DNA of 64,000 nt, taken from the NCBI GenBank assembly GCA_023548195.1, contig JAJHZJ010000336.1, positions 3,638,704 through 3,702,703 of the forward strand. Reading direction: 5' to 3'. Source of the stretch: Bettongia penicillata ogilbyi (Eukaryota; Chordata; Mammalia; Diprotodontia; Potoroidae). The position numbers and the translations under genes are program-made. Under the pieces are notes generated by a model. It saw nothing but the letters and a program-made list of their open reading frames with translations. It was not told the DNA's origin and made no database searches. How positions within the stretch are numbered: position 1 is the first letter of the stretch; each line of letters opens with the position of its first letter. This document shows positions 1 through 10,345 of the stretch, in pieces.

Positions 1-1239
1 TATGATTTATGTCGGTAGAAGCTGCCTTGCTGAGTGTGCTCTGGGACAGGAAGCCACATTACAGCAGAGGTGGCAATGATCTGGAATCTGTAGCATCCTT
101 CCATTCTGCAGTAGGTACCTTCTGTTTACTTTGTCACTGTGGGATTCCATGATAGGGAGACTGAATATGTTTGCAGTAGCTACTTCAGCTGCCAGAGATG
201 AAAATGGACAGTGATCTGAAGATGAAACCAGCAGAGGAGCTGAAAGGTTCCATTCCTAGAGCAGAACACAGGAGACTCAGGCTCAGAGTTGCTGAAACTG
301 ATCTAGTTCTTCTGAATTCCATTGGGCAGAAGTGCTAGGAGGGAGGCTGATTTCTCCCATAATTTTGCTTGAGAAGACATATGAGAAGACACATGAACTG
401 ATGCAAGGTGAAGTAAAAAGAGACAGGAAAAAAAAAATACTCTACAACTACAACAATGTTAATGGAAAGAACAGAAGTAAAACAATCGAAACTGAATGCT
501 GTGAAATTGTATTGATCAACCTTGGCCCCCAAAGAAGAGATAATGAGAGAATATCTCTCATTTCTTTGTACAAGTGCAGACTGTGGTAGGGAGCATGTCA
601 TATTATGTTCCTTTTTTAATGTATTGGTTAGTTTTGCTGAATTGTTTTTTTCTCCTCTATTTCGTTCTTTGATGTAAGGAATGCCTTCATGGCGAAGAGG
701 CAGAGAGGGGATACTTTGGAAAATGTGGATAATGGAAAAATAAGGTATAAATACAATTTTTAAAAAATGGATCTTTGTTTTCAAGAAAGTTTGGGATCAT
801 TAAGGATCTTTGCAGTTTTGTGAATATAATCTAGACCATTCATCCTCTTGTTTAATTTTGTGTCCAAATCTTTGTCCATTTGCCTCATCTGTCTCAGATA
901 CATATACTGATGGACCCGATCTATAGGTTTTCCATCCGCTGCATGTCACCATTTGGATAATTAACATTCTTCATTTGCTTGTTATTTCCTGTGTGGATAG
1001 TCAAGCCAAATTCTTTTGAGTAGTTGCAGATCTCTTCCAAGAAATTCTTCACTATTCTAAGGTTTGATCACGATGTCACATATAAATAGAAATGTCTTGA
1101 GGACCTCACCATTCTCAAAGAATATCTTTTTAACTAAGATTTTGTGTGGATCTTTGCTGAGGCCGATTCCCAAACTGCCTTTGGAAATAGTCAGGTTAAA
1201 AGCAGTCACTTAATGATCAGGGCACAAATTTATAATAGG
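1..1239. other. Non-genic stretch, nothing recognised
   Basis: I see no gene, RNA or clear repeat here. The open frames near 332-784 overlap on both strands, are AT-rich and do not resemble known proteins, so they are taken as chance. Confidence 0.6.
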
Positions 1240-1380
1240 AACTGGGCCTGTCATTTCATTGGTACAGAGAACTCCCAGGTGAGAAAACACTCTACTGATG
1301 CAGTCAATAACTTCTCCTAAGAGGTTAAATGATTGGCCTAGGGTTACAGCAAGGTAGTATTTGAACCCAGGTATGTCTAC
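1240..1380 (-). repeat. Degenerate MIR-type SINE fragment
   Basis: The end of the block reads like the antisense of a MIR/CORE-SINE: 'gaggttaaatgattggccta', then 'gggttacagcaaggtagta', then 'tttgaacccaggt'. It is old and diverged, so the edges are approximate. Confidence 0.5.
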
Positions 1381-2985
1381 CTAAAAAAATGTGAAGAAAT
1401 ATAGAGCATAAGAGAATATGGAATTAAATAGGCCATTTTTGTTGTTTAAAAGACTAACTGTGGCTTCATTACTTTTTGGATATACAGAGAGACGGTCTTC
1501 ATGAAGGTTAAAATGCAGCCAAGAGGCTTGGAGTAACTCAAGGTACTATACCGAAATTAACCACCAAGTGGCACTCCACCTGAGCAATTATTACCTCCTT
1601 TTCGGAGGCCTTTCAGAACTCTCAATATTTCAGCCCTCTTCAATATCCTTTCTGGCCACGAGAGGACACTCCAAGTATGAGCTATTTATCTGAAAGAGGG
1701 CTATTAGAACTAGCTTTTTAAAATCTCACTTTTCAGAAAAAATGATGTTTATTCTTTGCATACTACAACTTCCAGAGTTCTAAGTATTTCTTACAATTAT
1801 CTTAGCTGTGCTCCCACCCCTTAGGATAATTTAGCTCAGTTTTCTTCCTTCCTTTGGCACTTCAAAAACCCTCCTTTATGACTCAGGTAAAACATATATT
1901 CTTCTACTCTCAACTGAAATATTACTATCTCTTGCTTTCCTTCCCCATCCTTCTGTACTAGAAAATTCCTAAAGCAGCCCCATGGCTCCTAGATTATGGC
2001 AAAAGGAGAGGTATACAAAAGAAATTAGGAAATTAGGAATCTAAGAATCATCCAGGCTGAATGAAGGATGACGTTTTAGACAATAGCTACATTGACATAG
2101 GGTCTTCTTCCTGAGTGGCACATCTGGCTCATAGGCATCTCTTCCTCCTGTCAAACTGGTAGTATCTTAACTCCACTCCAGTCCCTAGAGAGGTGTAAAT
2201 TAAAGTCATTTTCCTTTAATGATGTCATTTTTCTCATAAATTATGAGCACAATCTATAGGCAGTCCCTTTGCCTAGAAAGGTCCCAAAGTCTTCACTGCT
2301 TTGCTCCCCCATTAAACATCTGGAGATTCAAAGGGTGCTATTCAAAAAGTGCAGAGACAATTAGGTCACAGCTGCCCTGGGTCACAGCTTTTTTGAAATT
2401 GCAAATAATTAACAGTTTACAATCTTAAATTTTTTTGCTTATCTGAAATGTTTAATTGATGAATACTAAGTTTAGAATTTATTAAACATAAAAATATTAG
2501 TAGTAAATGCAAGGAGCTTAAAAAGTTAGAACTTTTCATGGCCTCCAACAACTCATTATTCTTCAAGATGAAAGTAGCTTTGAAACTCACACTTCATCAG
2601 CACTCAACCACCAGCCACGGAGATTGGACAGTGGAAAGCTCCTCCCTAATCCTCTACCACTTGAGACAGGTTTATGGAGTGTTCAGGGAGGACTGGCCCC
2701 TCTGGTGTGAGGGCTTGCTGAGCCCACTTTTGGTGTCTACCTGGCATTCAACTCTCACCTGCGGCTCTAAGAAGCTATAGCATAGACAGTGAACACACCC
2801 CTTTTAACTATTATGGCAGAGAAGCTAAACCAGGTTAAGGATGACCAAGGGGTGTCAGACCCATGAGTGAATTACAGAGGGTATCTATCTACCCCAAGTA
2901 TTAAAAATTTTTCCCAAAAGAATGGGCAGATGGGAACAATTTGTCCCAGCAGCCATGAAGGTAGATATCGAGTTCTTAGAGCTTG
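1381..2985. other. Non-genic stretch, nothing recognised
   Basis: Unique-looking AT-rich sequence. Short open frames at 2243-2428 and 2538-2780 show no family resemblance, no splice context and no upstream promoter signal. Confidence 0.5.
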
Positions 2986-2989
2986 ATCA

Positions 2990-3210
2990 GACGTCAAAGA
3001 CACCAAGGTCATCCGCTGCACCCTGAGCCATCACTAGTCATGATAACTTGCGTCTTCCCACTGGACTTCAATGACTCTAGAAAGGAGAGTGAGGCTGACA
3101 GCTCTGTGCAACTCTCCCTCACTTAGATCAGACTCAAGCCAGAGTCAAGACATCACCTCAAGATGTCACTGGTCCTCTTCAAAATGAAGGACAAACAACC
3201 ACTTGAGGAG
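2990..3210 (+). repeat. Marsupial SINE tail fragment
   Basis: Matches the 3' part of the element at 24190-24497: a 'ccatcactagtcatgat' segment, then 'agtgaggctgacagctctg', then 'ggtcctcttcaaaatgaagg' and 'acaaaca'. The tRNA-like head is absent, so this is a 5'-truncated copy. Confidence 0.55.
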
Positions 3211-3404
3211 GTCACTAAGGGAATTTAACCCCTCATTTCCTACCTGGTTGACCTCTTAGGTCTTATGACCTCTGGAAACTCATCATTCTGCAAGATGAAA
3301 TCAACTCTAACACCTCCTCAAATGTGCAAGATTGCATCATGCCCTTCAGATGGGGAACTTTCTCCTCCTTTCTTCTCCTTCCCTTATTTTCAGCTTTTTA
3401 TATT

Positions 3405-3524
3405 ATCTTCCCCCTATTAGATTGTGAGCTCCTCGGGATCAAGGACTGTCGTATACCTTAGTTTGGATTCCCCATGCCTAGTACATTAATAGGGACTTAA
3501 TAAATGTTTATTGACTATTGATTT
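3405..3524 (+). repeat. LINE L2, 3' end
   Basis: Typical L2 3' tail: 'attagattgtgagctcctcg', 'atcaaggactgt', and 'cttaataaatgtttattgac'. The coding part is missing. The 7SL-like block starts directly after it. Confidence 0.75.
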
Positions 3525-3830
3525 GCTGGAATTGGTGGTGCTCTCCTATAGTCCCTATTACTGGAAAGGCTGAGACAGGTGGATTATTTGAGCTCTAATG
3601 TTCTGAGCTACTGCCTCCTAAACAGATTAGATAGCTACACTAAGTCTGACACCATTATAATGAACCTCTAGGGATTTGGGAGACATCAGATGGCCGAAGG
3701 AGGAAGGAATCTGCCCAGGTAGTAAATAAAATAGACCAAATCCAAGCACCTTTGTTGATCAGTAGTGGTGCCCATTACTGGCTACTGTACTTCCAGATTG
3801 AGTGAGATAGGGAGACATAATCCAAAAAAA
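3525..3830 (+). pseudogene. 7SL (SRP RNA) retropseudogene, near full length
   Basis: The block can be followed from end to end against signal-recognition-particle RNA. Landmarks in order are 'ggctgagacaggtggatta' near 3580 (7SL: ggctgaggctggaggatcg), 'gttctgagctactg', 'cactaagtctgacaccatta', 'ggccgaaggagg', 'tgcccaggtagtaaa', 'tgatcagtagtgg', 'ggctactgtacttccagatt', 'gagatagggagac', and a short poly(A). Known 7SL RNA is about 300 nt and forms the SRP scaffold. This copy has many substitutions, including in the loop and S-domain, so it is very likely an inactive reverse-transcribed copy. Alu-type SINEs can be excluded because the central S-domain is present. Confidence 0.8.
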
Positions 3831-4229
3831 TAAGAATTTCTTTAGACTGGAAAGGCAAAGTCTTGGTGGGAACCTGGAAAGAGCACCAGTGAGATCTCAG
3901 CTGAGGTTATAAAGCATGAACTTGCAGACCAAATGATTATGTTTCTCAGCTTTCTCTAACTTTCTCTAGCAGCAGAAGTGAATAGTGTTTACTCTTAGGT
4001 AAAGACTGTTAAGAGAACTTTGGGAGAAGGTCTAAGAGGCAAAGTAGAAGTTAGGACAACTTTGAATTGATGAATTCTGGGTCCAGACTGAGCATGAAAG
4101 GAAAAGAAAGTCAGAAAAGGCTGCATAGATTGGGAGAAAAGGTAAGAATTAAGTGAGAGTTTAGTGAGAAAACAGAGCTATCTATCTCCCTGTAGCCTCT
4201 TCTACATTACAGATTTCCATCTTTTTTAT
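3831..4229. other. Non-genic stretch, nothing recognised
   Basis: A purine-rich unique stretch between the 7SL pseudogene and the L1 fragment. I see no coding or RNA features. Confidence 0.5.
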
Positions 4230-4665
4230 ACCTATTTGTTGAGTGTAGGTGAAACCTTCGAGTTGTTTTGATTTGCATTTTTCTTTTTTAAATTGCATCT
4301 TATATTTGTTGATACTTTTTTTACATTCTCACATTCATTTCTTAATATAACCCTCCTGCCTCTCCTTTACAAGTTTTCCCTTGTAACAAAGATTTTAAAA
4401 GGAAAAGTGGTGGTTCAGTAAAATTAACATAGTAAAAGCAATATTCCACACCCATAGTCCTCTATCTCCCCTGCATTTCTCTTATTAGAAATATGTAGTA
4501 ATCTTTCAGATAGTTAATAGTTTGTAATTCTTTTGCAAATCAATTTTTCAAATTCTTTGACTACTTATCCATTAAGGAATGGCTTAGTTGTACATATTTG
4601 TGTTAACTTCCTATGTGTCTTGGCTGTCAGACCCTTATCAGAGATCTTTGATGAGTAGTGCCCCC
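4230..4665 (-). repeat. L1 fragment, antisense
   Basis: Reads as the reverse of marsupial L1 ORF2 3' sequence: 'gttttgatttgcatttttc', 'ctacttatccattaagga', and 'acccttatcagagatctttg'. The same landmarks occur in the antisense L1 blocks at 30480-37010. The frames are broken. Confidence 0.65.
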
Positions 4666-5425
4666 TGGGGGCTGTCAACGAGTTGGAATATTTTGGAGAT
4701 GGATGCCTTTTAGTCAGCAGAAAAATCTCCATTCGAGTTGACTGAAGTGATCTAGACTTTAGGAATGCAAAAGACAGACACACACAGAAATTTGCTTTCT
4801 GTTTTGCCATTTTTAAAAAAAAGTTTTGCTAAGATAACAAGGTCATTCATTGTAGTACTAGTTTGTGTTTGCCCTGAGGTATTAAATGTAGCTGAGATAA
4901 AAATAATAGATAGTAACTACAGAGGAGAAAGATATTACTGGGGTTGAGAGGCATTCCCAGGCTATAATGGGAGCTTGGAGCAACAAAAGGGATTTTTGTT
5001 GATTTCTATTTTAATAGCTTCCCAAAAGCAGAGAAAGGTCAAATGAATCCAGATCAAGAACCAGACGCTGGGAGCCAAGCAGTTCTTTTTTGAGGAGGTT
5101 TGCAAACGAGCTAAATAACCTTTCTGACGCAATTATCTGAGGACCTCCGGATTTCTCTTTGTTCTCCTCTAGGTCTGAAAGATAACCCGTCCCCCTGAGC
5201 TGGGGCTGAGGACATTAATTAAAAAGCTACTCCTCAAGGGAGTAGCTGGAAAGAAGCAGAACCGTCCGTACCAGAGTGGGGAGAAGAGTAACTAGTTCTC
5301 TTGTTTACCAGCCTTTCACCGTCTGGCCCTCACAATGCAAAAGATGCAAGCAAGACTTATTTTCCCAGTTGACAGTTTCCCTTATTATCCTAGCTGCATT
5401 GATTTACCACGTAAAATCTTTTTAA
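4666..5425. other. Non-genic stretch, nothing recognised
   Basis: Contains short random open frames on both strands (4765-4947, 5335-5664). The second of these runs into the following SINE, so neither is a gene candidate. Confidence 0.5.
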
Positions 5426-5427
5426 AT

Positions 5428-5668
5428 AGATTTTGTTGTTCACTCATATCCAACTCTTTGTTTCCCCGTAAGCCAAAGCGCATCAATATTGTCCATGGGG
5501 TTTTCTTGGCAAAGATATTGGAGTGGTTTGTGATTTCCTTCTCCAGTAGATCAGGCAAACAGAGCTCAAGTGACTTGCCAAGGGTCACATGGGCTAGTCA
5601 GTTTCTGAATCTAGATTCAAACTCAGGTCTTCCTGACTCCAGGCCCGGGACTCTATCTACTTAGCTCC
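5428..5668 (-). repeat. Marsupial tRNA-derived SINE, antisense
   Basis: Reverse-oriented SINE with 'gggttttcttggcaaaga', 'aagtgacttgccaagggtca', 'actcaggtcttcctgactcc' and 'gggactctatctact'. Close relatives occur at 7585, 57995 and 62660. Confidence 0.8.
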
Positions 5669-5739
5669 TGTTATTTTTATATCAGAATGATCTGTTTTAC
5701 CTTCTGTGATCTCCTTTATTTGCTTAATAAATTAGTCAT

Positions 5740-5935
5740 GGTTGAGGAAGCTACTCCTCTTCTATTTTTTTAATGATGTGACCCTTTATAATCAGATCAT
5801 ATATCTATTTTCAGCTTATTTTGATAAGCAAGATGTTAGTCTAAACCTATTTTCTGCCAAACCACTTTCCAGTTTCTCCCAAAGTTTTGTCAAATGGGAA
5901 ATCCTTCTCCAAGTACTTTCTGTTGTTGGCTTTAG
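5740..5935 (-). repeat. L1 ORF2 fragment, antisense
   Basis: Carries the antisense L1 landmarks 'aaacctattttctgccaaac', 'ccagtttctcccaaagtttt' and 'gtcaaatgggaaatcc', parallel to 32440-32540 and 35120-35165. Confidence 0.6.
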
Positions 5936-6149
5936 AGGATACTGATGGGATAAGACCACCATCCACCAAGGCTCCTTACTGCCTCCCCTCTTCTAACATT
6001 AGCTAAGCTTGGAGGTGGGCCTAATAGGGCTCATGCTGGGCCTGCCTGGTAGCTTTCTGATTTTTTTTACCATATTGACATGTTTTCTTGGTCACCTAAG
6101 GGCATAAAAATGTCTCTCCCTGCTCTTTCACATACCCGCCCATGCAGGT

Positions 6150-6298
6150 AGGGCCTACAGATTAGGTAGCATAGTGGAAAAAGCTCTGAGCATGGAATAA
6201 ATAACATGTTAATTCAATCTGACCTCAAAAACTAGTTCTGTGACCCTGAGTGAGTCAGTTAACCTGTCTGCCTCAGTTTCTTTGACTGTAAAATGGAG
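6150..6298 (+). repeat. MIR-type SINE, 5' half (split by LTR)
   Basis: Sense MIR/CORE-SINE reading 'tagtggaaaaagctctgag', 'agttctgtgaccctgagtga' and 'cctcagtttctttgactgta', and stopping at 'aaatgga'. Its continuation resumes at 6698 after an inserted LTR. Confidence 0.75.
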
Positions 6299-6299
6299 G

Positions 6300-6697
6300 T
6301 GTGGGAGATGGCCTATAGTGTAGTTTCCTCAGTTGAAGGACTAGAAGAACTTTCCCCCTTTTGTTGTTTCTACACATCATCTTAAGTCTCAGTTGCCCCT
6401 GGTAAGTTTCCATTTCCCAAAATCCACATCAGCTTGGGTGGTGCTATTGGGAAGTGATTGTCATGGTGAGATGGTAAATCCCTGGTACTCAGCCAATGAG
6501 GAAACGGATGCGGGGTGGGGGGTGGGGGGATAGGGGACTTGCTTAGGGCTATAAAAACCAGCTTGCGGCCAGCTGAGCTCACTTACCCGACTACTACTAC
6601 TTGAGCACCTTAGGACTGTGCCCTTTTTCCGGAAAAAGAATAAAAAGCCCTTGCTGTACTCGAACCTTGACTCCGGCATTATTTGGGGTGTCCCACA
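6300..6697 (+). mobile_element. Solo LTR of an endogenous retrovirus-like element
   Basis: A 398-bp block starts TGTGGGA and ends TCCCACA, the inverted TG...CA termini of an LTR. In order it holds a CCAAT box in 'cagccaatgagga' near 6491, a TATA box in 'gggctataaaaacc' near 6547, and an AATAAA signal in 'aaagaataaaaagccc' near 6638. It sits precisely inside a MIR-type SINE. The candidate target duplication is short and imperfect (gagg at 6296-6299, cagg at 6698-6701). No internal retroviral genes flank it, so it is a solo LTR left by recombination or a lone fragment. The family is not assigned. Confidence 0.75.
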
Positions 6698-6815
6698 CAG
6701 GGGTAATAATAGTACCTACCTCCCAGGGTTATTGTGAAGATGAAATGAGATAATAGTTGTAAAATTCTAACACAGGGCACATAGTAGGCACTTAATAAAC
6801 ATTTGCTTCCTTGAA
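6698..6815 (+). repeat. MIR-type SINE, 3' half
   Basis: Continues the SINE from 6298 with 'ggtaataatagtacctacc', 'cagggttattgtgaagatg' and 'ggcacatagtaggcacttaa'. Together the two halves give one normal-length element. Confidence 0.75.
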
Positions 6816-7580
6816 GCCTTCTAAGATCATGTGATTTACCCCATCCTGCCCTATTTCCTTATGAAGATAAGTGGGGGAGGAAAGGTAAGATTATCTACCT
6901 GTAAGGTGAATTTTACTGTGTGTAAAGTGGATTTTTGTTATTATTTCTTAGAGTTCAGTTTCCCAGGATTCATAGCCATAACAATCTCTTGTTCCAGGTA
7001 TTAGATATGAGTTCCCACAAGTATGGTTCAAAATATCTCCACCATGCTTGCACAGCATTATATAATGATAAATAATATAAACATCCACTGCAGTTGCTCA
7101 GTGAGATATAATATGCCTTCTTTATCTGTTGCCCTATAAAGCAGGTGGGCATTTATCAAAGAGTGGGGAACCTTAGGATTCAACGCACAAGCTGGAATGA
7201 TGCGTGTGCCTTGATTGGCCCCCATCTTGGGGGAAAATCTATGTTTGCCTCAACGGGCCCCCATTGAGGTGTGAGGAGATTTAGAGGAAGCACAAGCTGT
7301 GCCTGTCTCGATTGACCCCGTCAAGACATAGGGGTAGTTGTGACCCCTTCTCACCAGCCCTTTCAAGGTGATTAGGGAGTGCTGTAGGAGTTTGTACTCC
7401 CATTATCAGCAATCCTCTTCTGAGAAGACTAGACTAGAAAAAAAATTATTAACCCCTTCTTAGTGTCTTTCCTGTCTGACCAGATCAAGAGTGAACCTGT
7501 GCTAGTAGCCCTCTTGAGTGCTGTGTTTATCTGTCTTATACTGAGTTAAGTGCTACTAACTGTTTCTTGAATATACTCTC
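6816..7580. other. Unresolved, possible diverged LTR
   Basis: No gene. The block 7140-7560 has a repeated 'ttgattggcccccat / tcaacgggcccccattga / tcgattgaccccgtcaa' pattern and an LTR-like feel, but I could not find both ends, so no call is made. Confidence 0.3.
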
Positions 7581-7584
7581 TATA

Positions 7585-7808
7585 TTCAGTCTTGTTTGAC
7601 TCTTCGCATGAACCATACTGTCCCTGGGGTTTTCTTGACACAGATACTAGAGTAGTTTGTTATTTCCTTTTCCTGTAGATTAAGGCAAACAGAGATTAAG
7701 TGACTTGCCCAGGGTCACACAGTCAGTAATGGTCTAGGGCAGGATTTGAACTCAGGTCTATCCTGACTCCAGGCCCAGCACTCTATACACTGAACCATCT
7801 AGTTGTTT
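7585..7808 (-). repeat. Marsupial tRNA-derived SINE, antisense
   Basis: Reverse SINE with 'ggggttttcttgacacagat', 'aagtgacttgcccagggtca', 'ttgaactcaggtctatcctg' and 'gcactctatacactgaacca'. Confidence 0.8.
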
Positions 7809-8423
7809 TGCTTTATGTTTGAGCTTAAGTAAACCTTCTTTTGTTAACTGCTCAATGATCTGCAAGTGCTTTATTTTACCTCATTTCATCCCAACATCAA
7901 ACTTGAACTAACACCCGAAGTCTGAGCTAGGCTCACTCCTAACAATTAGGTTCTTGATTAAATTCATTTGTTTCTGATTCTTATTGCTCCTATCTGCCCC
8001 ATTTTCTCTATTTTTGATGAGTACCAATGGCGATGACAGCTTAATTCTCTCCCATTGCCTCCTCAAGCATCTTCCCTCTTCCTAATCTTGAATCCCTTCC
8101 TGTCCAATTGTTTTCCTTTTACTTCCCATGGCTATAGACAATCATTGCTTGCTGGCTTTGGTAGGGCAAATGGGGAGTTGTAAGGAGAGGGGAATGTAAA
8201 ATAAGGAAGTTTTTGAAGTATTAGCCTGCCAGATTGCTCCACTGTCTTAGACAAGTTCATACAGTGGGTTTGGGGGTGGAGGAAATGATAAGTTCCAAGT
8301 ATATAAATCCTCCAATATTATTTCATGACATCTTATTATTTTCTTTATGTGGTGTTTCTGTCTTCCTATCCTATGAATTCACCTCTAATTACTTTATATA
8401 CGTGAAGCAGAATTTTTTTTGAC
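7809..8423. other. Non-genic stretch, nothing recognised
   Basis: AT-rich, no recognisable gene or repeat. The open frame at 8234-8422 has no supporting features. Confidence 0.45.
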
Positions 8424-8513
8424 TCAGAGAGGTTTGAAAAAAACAGTTTGGCCAAAAGAGGGATAGAGAAGTTCACAGAATAGAGAATAGTATTTTTGGT
8501 TACATAAATGAAA
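8424..8513 (+). repeat. Left arm of 90-bp inverted repeat
   Basis: This 90-bp arm (starting 'tcagagaggtttg', ending 'ttacataaatgaaa') is the reverse complement of 9644-9733 with 3 mismatches by eye (87/90). The arms are separated by 1130 bp holding an L1 fragment and a SINE. Confidence 0.9.
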
Positions 8514-9180
8514 TGTATAAGAATAGACAATGTCAACATGCCAATATGTCAACTGACATATAGCAAAAGTATAGGAACAGACAGTTTTCTAAGAAAGAAA
8601 TTCAAACAATTCCTAATTATTAAAGAAATACAAATGAAAGCAATTCAGAGGTTCTACCTCATACCTATCAGATTACCAAATCTAACAAAAGAAAAATGAC
8701 AAATATTGGAAGGGCTATAGGAAAACAGCACATTCAAGGAGTTGTGATGTTCAGCCCTTCTAAAAAGCAATTTGGAACTATACCCAAAAAAGTTATTAAA
8801 CCATGTATTACTCTTTGGCCCAGCTACTAATAAGTTTACACCCCCAAAGTCATCGAAGAGAAGAACTTATATGTACAAAAATGTATAGAGCATTACTTTT
8901 TGTGGTAGCAAGAACCAGAAATTAATGAGGTCCCCATCAAGTGGGGAATAGCTAACAAAGTATGGTATACGAATTCAGTGGAATACTATACTATACACAG
9001 TATAAGAAACAATGAAGGTTTCAGAGGAACCTGGGAAGACACGTATGAAGTGATGAAGAGTGAAATGAGCAGAGCCTGGAGAACTATTTATCAAAAACAG
9101 CAGTTCTGTGAAGACAGACAACCATGAATGACTTCTGATCAAAGCAGTGACCAACTCTTAAAGGGATAGGCACAATTAAA
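8514..9180 (+). repeat. L1 3' fragment (ORF2 end)
   Basis: Degenerate sense L1 ORF2 3' sequence: 'aaatacaaatgaaagcaatt', 'ctcatacctatcagattacc', 'tttggcccagctacta', 'gtggaatactatac' and 'agtgaaatgagcagagcctg'. It parallels 43600-44200. No open frame remains. Confidence 0.75.
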
Positions 9181-9429
9181 ATTGCAGGATCTTCTTTGAT
9201 TCAAATTCAATGTTGGGACAAATGAGATCCCGTGCCTGTCACTTAGTAAATATTTAATACATATTTGTCCATTCTCTAGTCTTAGAGAATTGTAATGAGA
9301 GGTCAATTAGCTTGCCCCAAGGATCAGGATTAGTATGAAATCATAGGACCTGGGTTTTACGTTAGAGACAGAACTTGAATCCAGGTCTTCCCTGTTCAGT
9401 AGTCAGCCTCTATCCATCTCTCTAAAAAT

Positions 9430-9630
9430 AAGCATACCTGGAAGCTAGGTGGCAAAGTAGTTCGAGCACTGGGTCTGGAGTCAGGAAGACCTGAGTTCAA
9501 ATATAGCCTCAAATACTTACTAGCCCACTGTAAAATGGGGATAATGATAGCACCTACTTCCCAGGATATTTGTGATGATAAATGAATTATATTAGACGAT
9601 AAATGAATATATATATATATATTATATGCT
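9430..9630 (+). repeat. Marsupial SINE/MIR-like copy
   Basis: Sense copy with 'aagctaggtggcaaagtagt', 'tctggagtcaggaagacctg' and 'aaaatggggataatgatagc', running into a short (TA)n at 9608-9620. Confidence 0.75.
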
Positions 9631-9643
9631 TTCACCAATCATT

Positions 9644-9727
9644 TTTCATTTATGTAACCAAAAATACCATTCTCTATTCTGTGAACTTCCCTATCCCTCT
9701 TTTAGCCAAACTGTTTTTTTCAAACCT

Positions 9728-9733
<6 letters not shown>
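9644..9733 (-). repeat. Right arm of 90-bp inverted repeat
   Basis: Inverted copy of 8424-8513. Its outer edge abuts the (TA)n tract exactly at 9733. Mismatches to the left arm are three single-base changes, so the duplication is fairly recent compared with the surrounding decayed repeats. Confidence 0.9.

Positions 9734-9800
<67 letters not shown>
9733..9800. repeat. (TA)n microsatellite, about 33 units
   Basis: Uninterrupted TA dinucleotides from the end of the inverted-repeat arm to 'taaggatgg'. Tracts like this vary in length and can extrude cruciforms. Confidence 0.95.
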
Positions 9801-9802
<2 letters not shown>

Positions 9803-9817
9803 ATGGGGCAAGTATAT

Positions 9818-10028
9818 GGGACAGCGAGGTGGAGTGGTGGATAGAGTGCCTGGCCTGGAGTCAGGAACACTTATCCTCCTGAGTACAAATCCAGCCTCAG
9901 ACACTCTCTAGCTGTGTGACCCTAGGCAAATCATTTAACCCTGTTTGCTTTGGTTACCTCACTGGAAAAGGAAAAGGGAAACCACAAATGGGGTGATGGA
10001 GGGAAGGACATGACTGAAGAAGAACATA
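9818..10028 (+). repeat. Marsupial tRNA-derived SINE
   Basis: Sense copy: 'gggacagcgaggtggagtgg', 'gcctggcctggagtcaggaa', 'agctgtgtgaccctaggcaa' and 'gaaaaggaaaagggaaacca', ending 'ggacatgactgaagaagaac'. Confidence 0.85.
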
Positions 10029-10129
10029 TGTCAGGAACTGTGCTAAGTATAGGGACTATAAATACAAGTAAAAAAAAAAGTCTCTGCCCTGAATAACATA
10101 ATCCTCATAATTGTAACTGCGACAACAAT

Positions 10130-10345
10130 AGTGTAGCATTTTAAGGTTTGCAAAGTACTCCACAAGCATTATTTTACTTATCCTCACAACTGGCCTGGGA
10201 GGAAAAGTGCTATTTTTAATCTTGTTTTACAGTGGAGGAAACCAAGACCAACAGAGGTTAAATGAATTGCCCAAGACCACATGGCTAGTAAGTGTCTGAG
10301 GCTCTACTGGACTCAGGTCTTACTAGGCAATTCTTGAAGACTAAT
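10130..10345 (-). repeat. MIR, near full length, antisense
   Basis: Antisense MIR: 'gcaaagtactccacaagcat', 'tatcctcacaactggcctgg', 'gttttacagtggaggaaacc', 'aatgaattgcccaagaccac' and 'tagtaagtgtctgag'. Confidence 0.8.

Noticed and set aside
9603..9904. Open frames with long Ile-Tyr repeats at the TA microsatellites, also at 13808-14163
   Set aside because: They are translations of (TA)n and (TG)n tracts on both strands.
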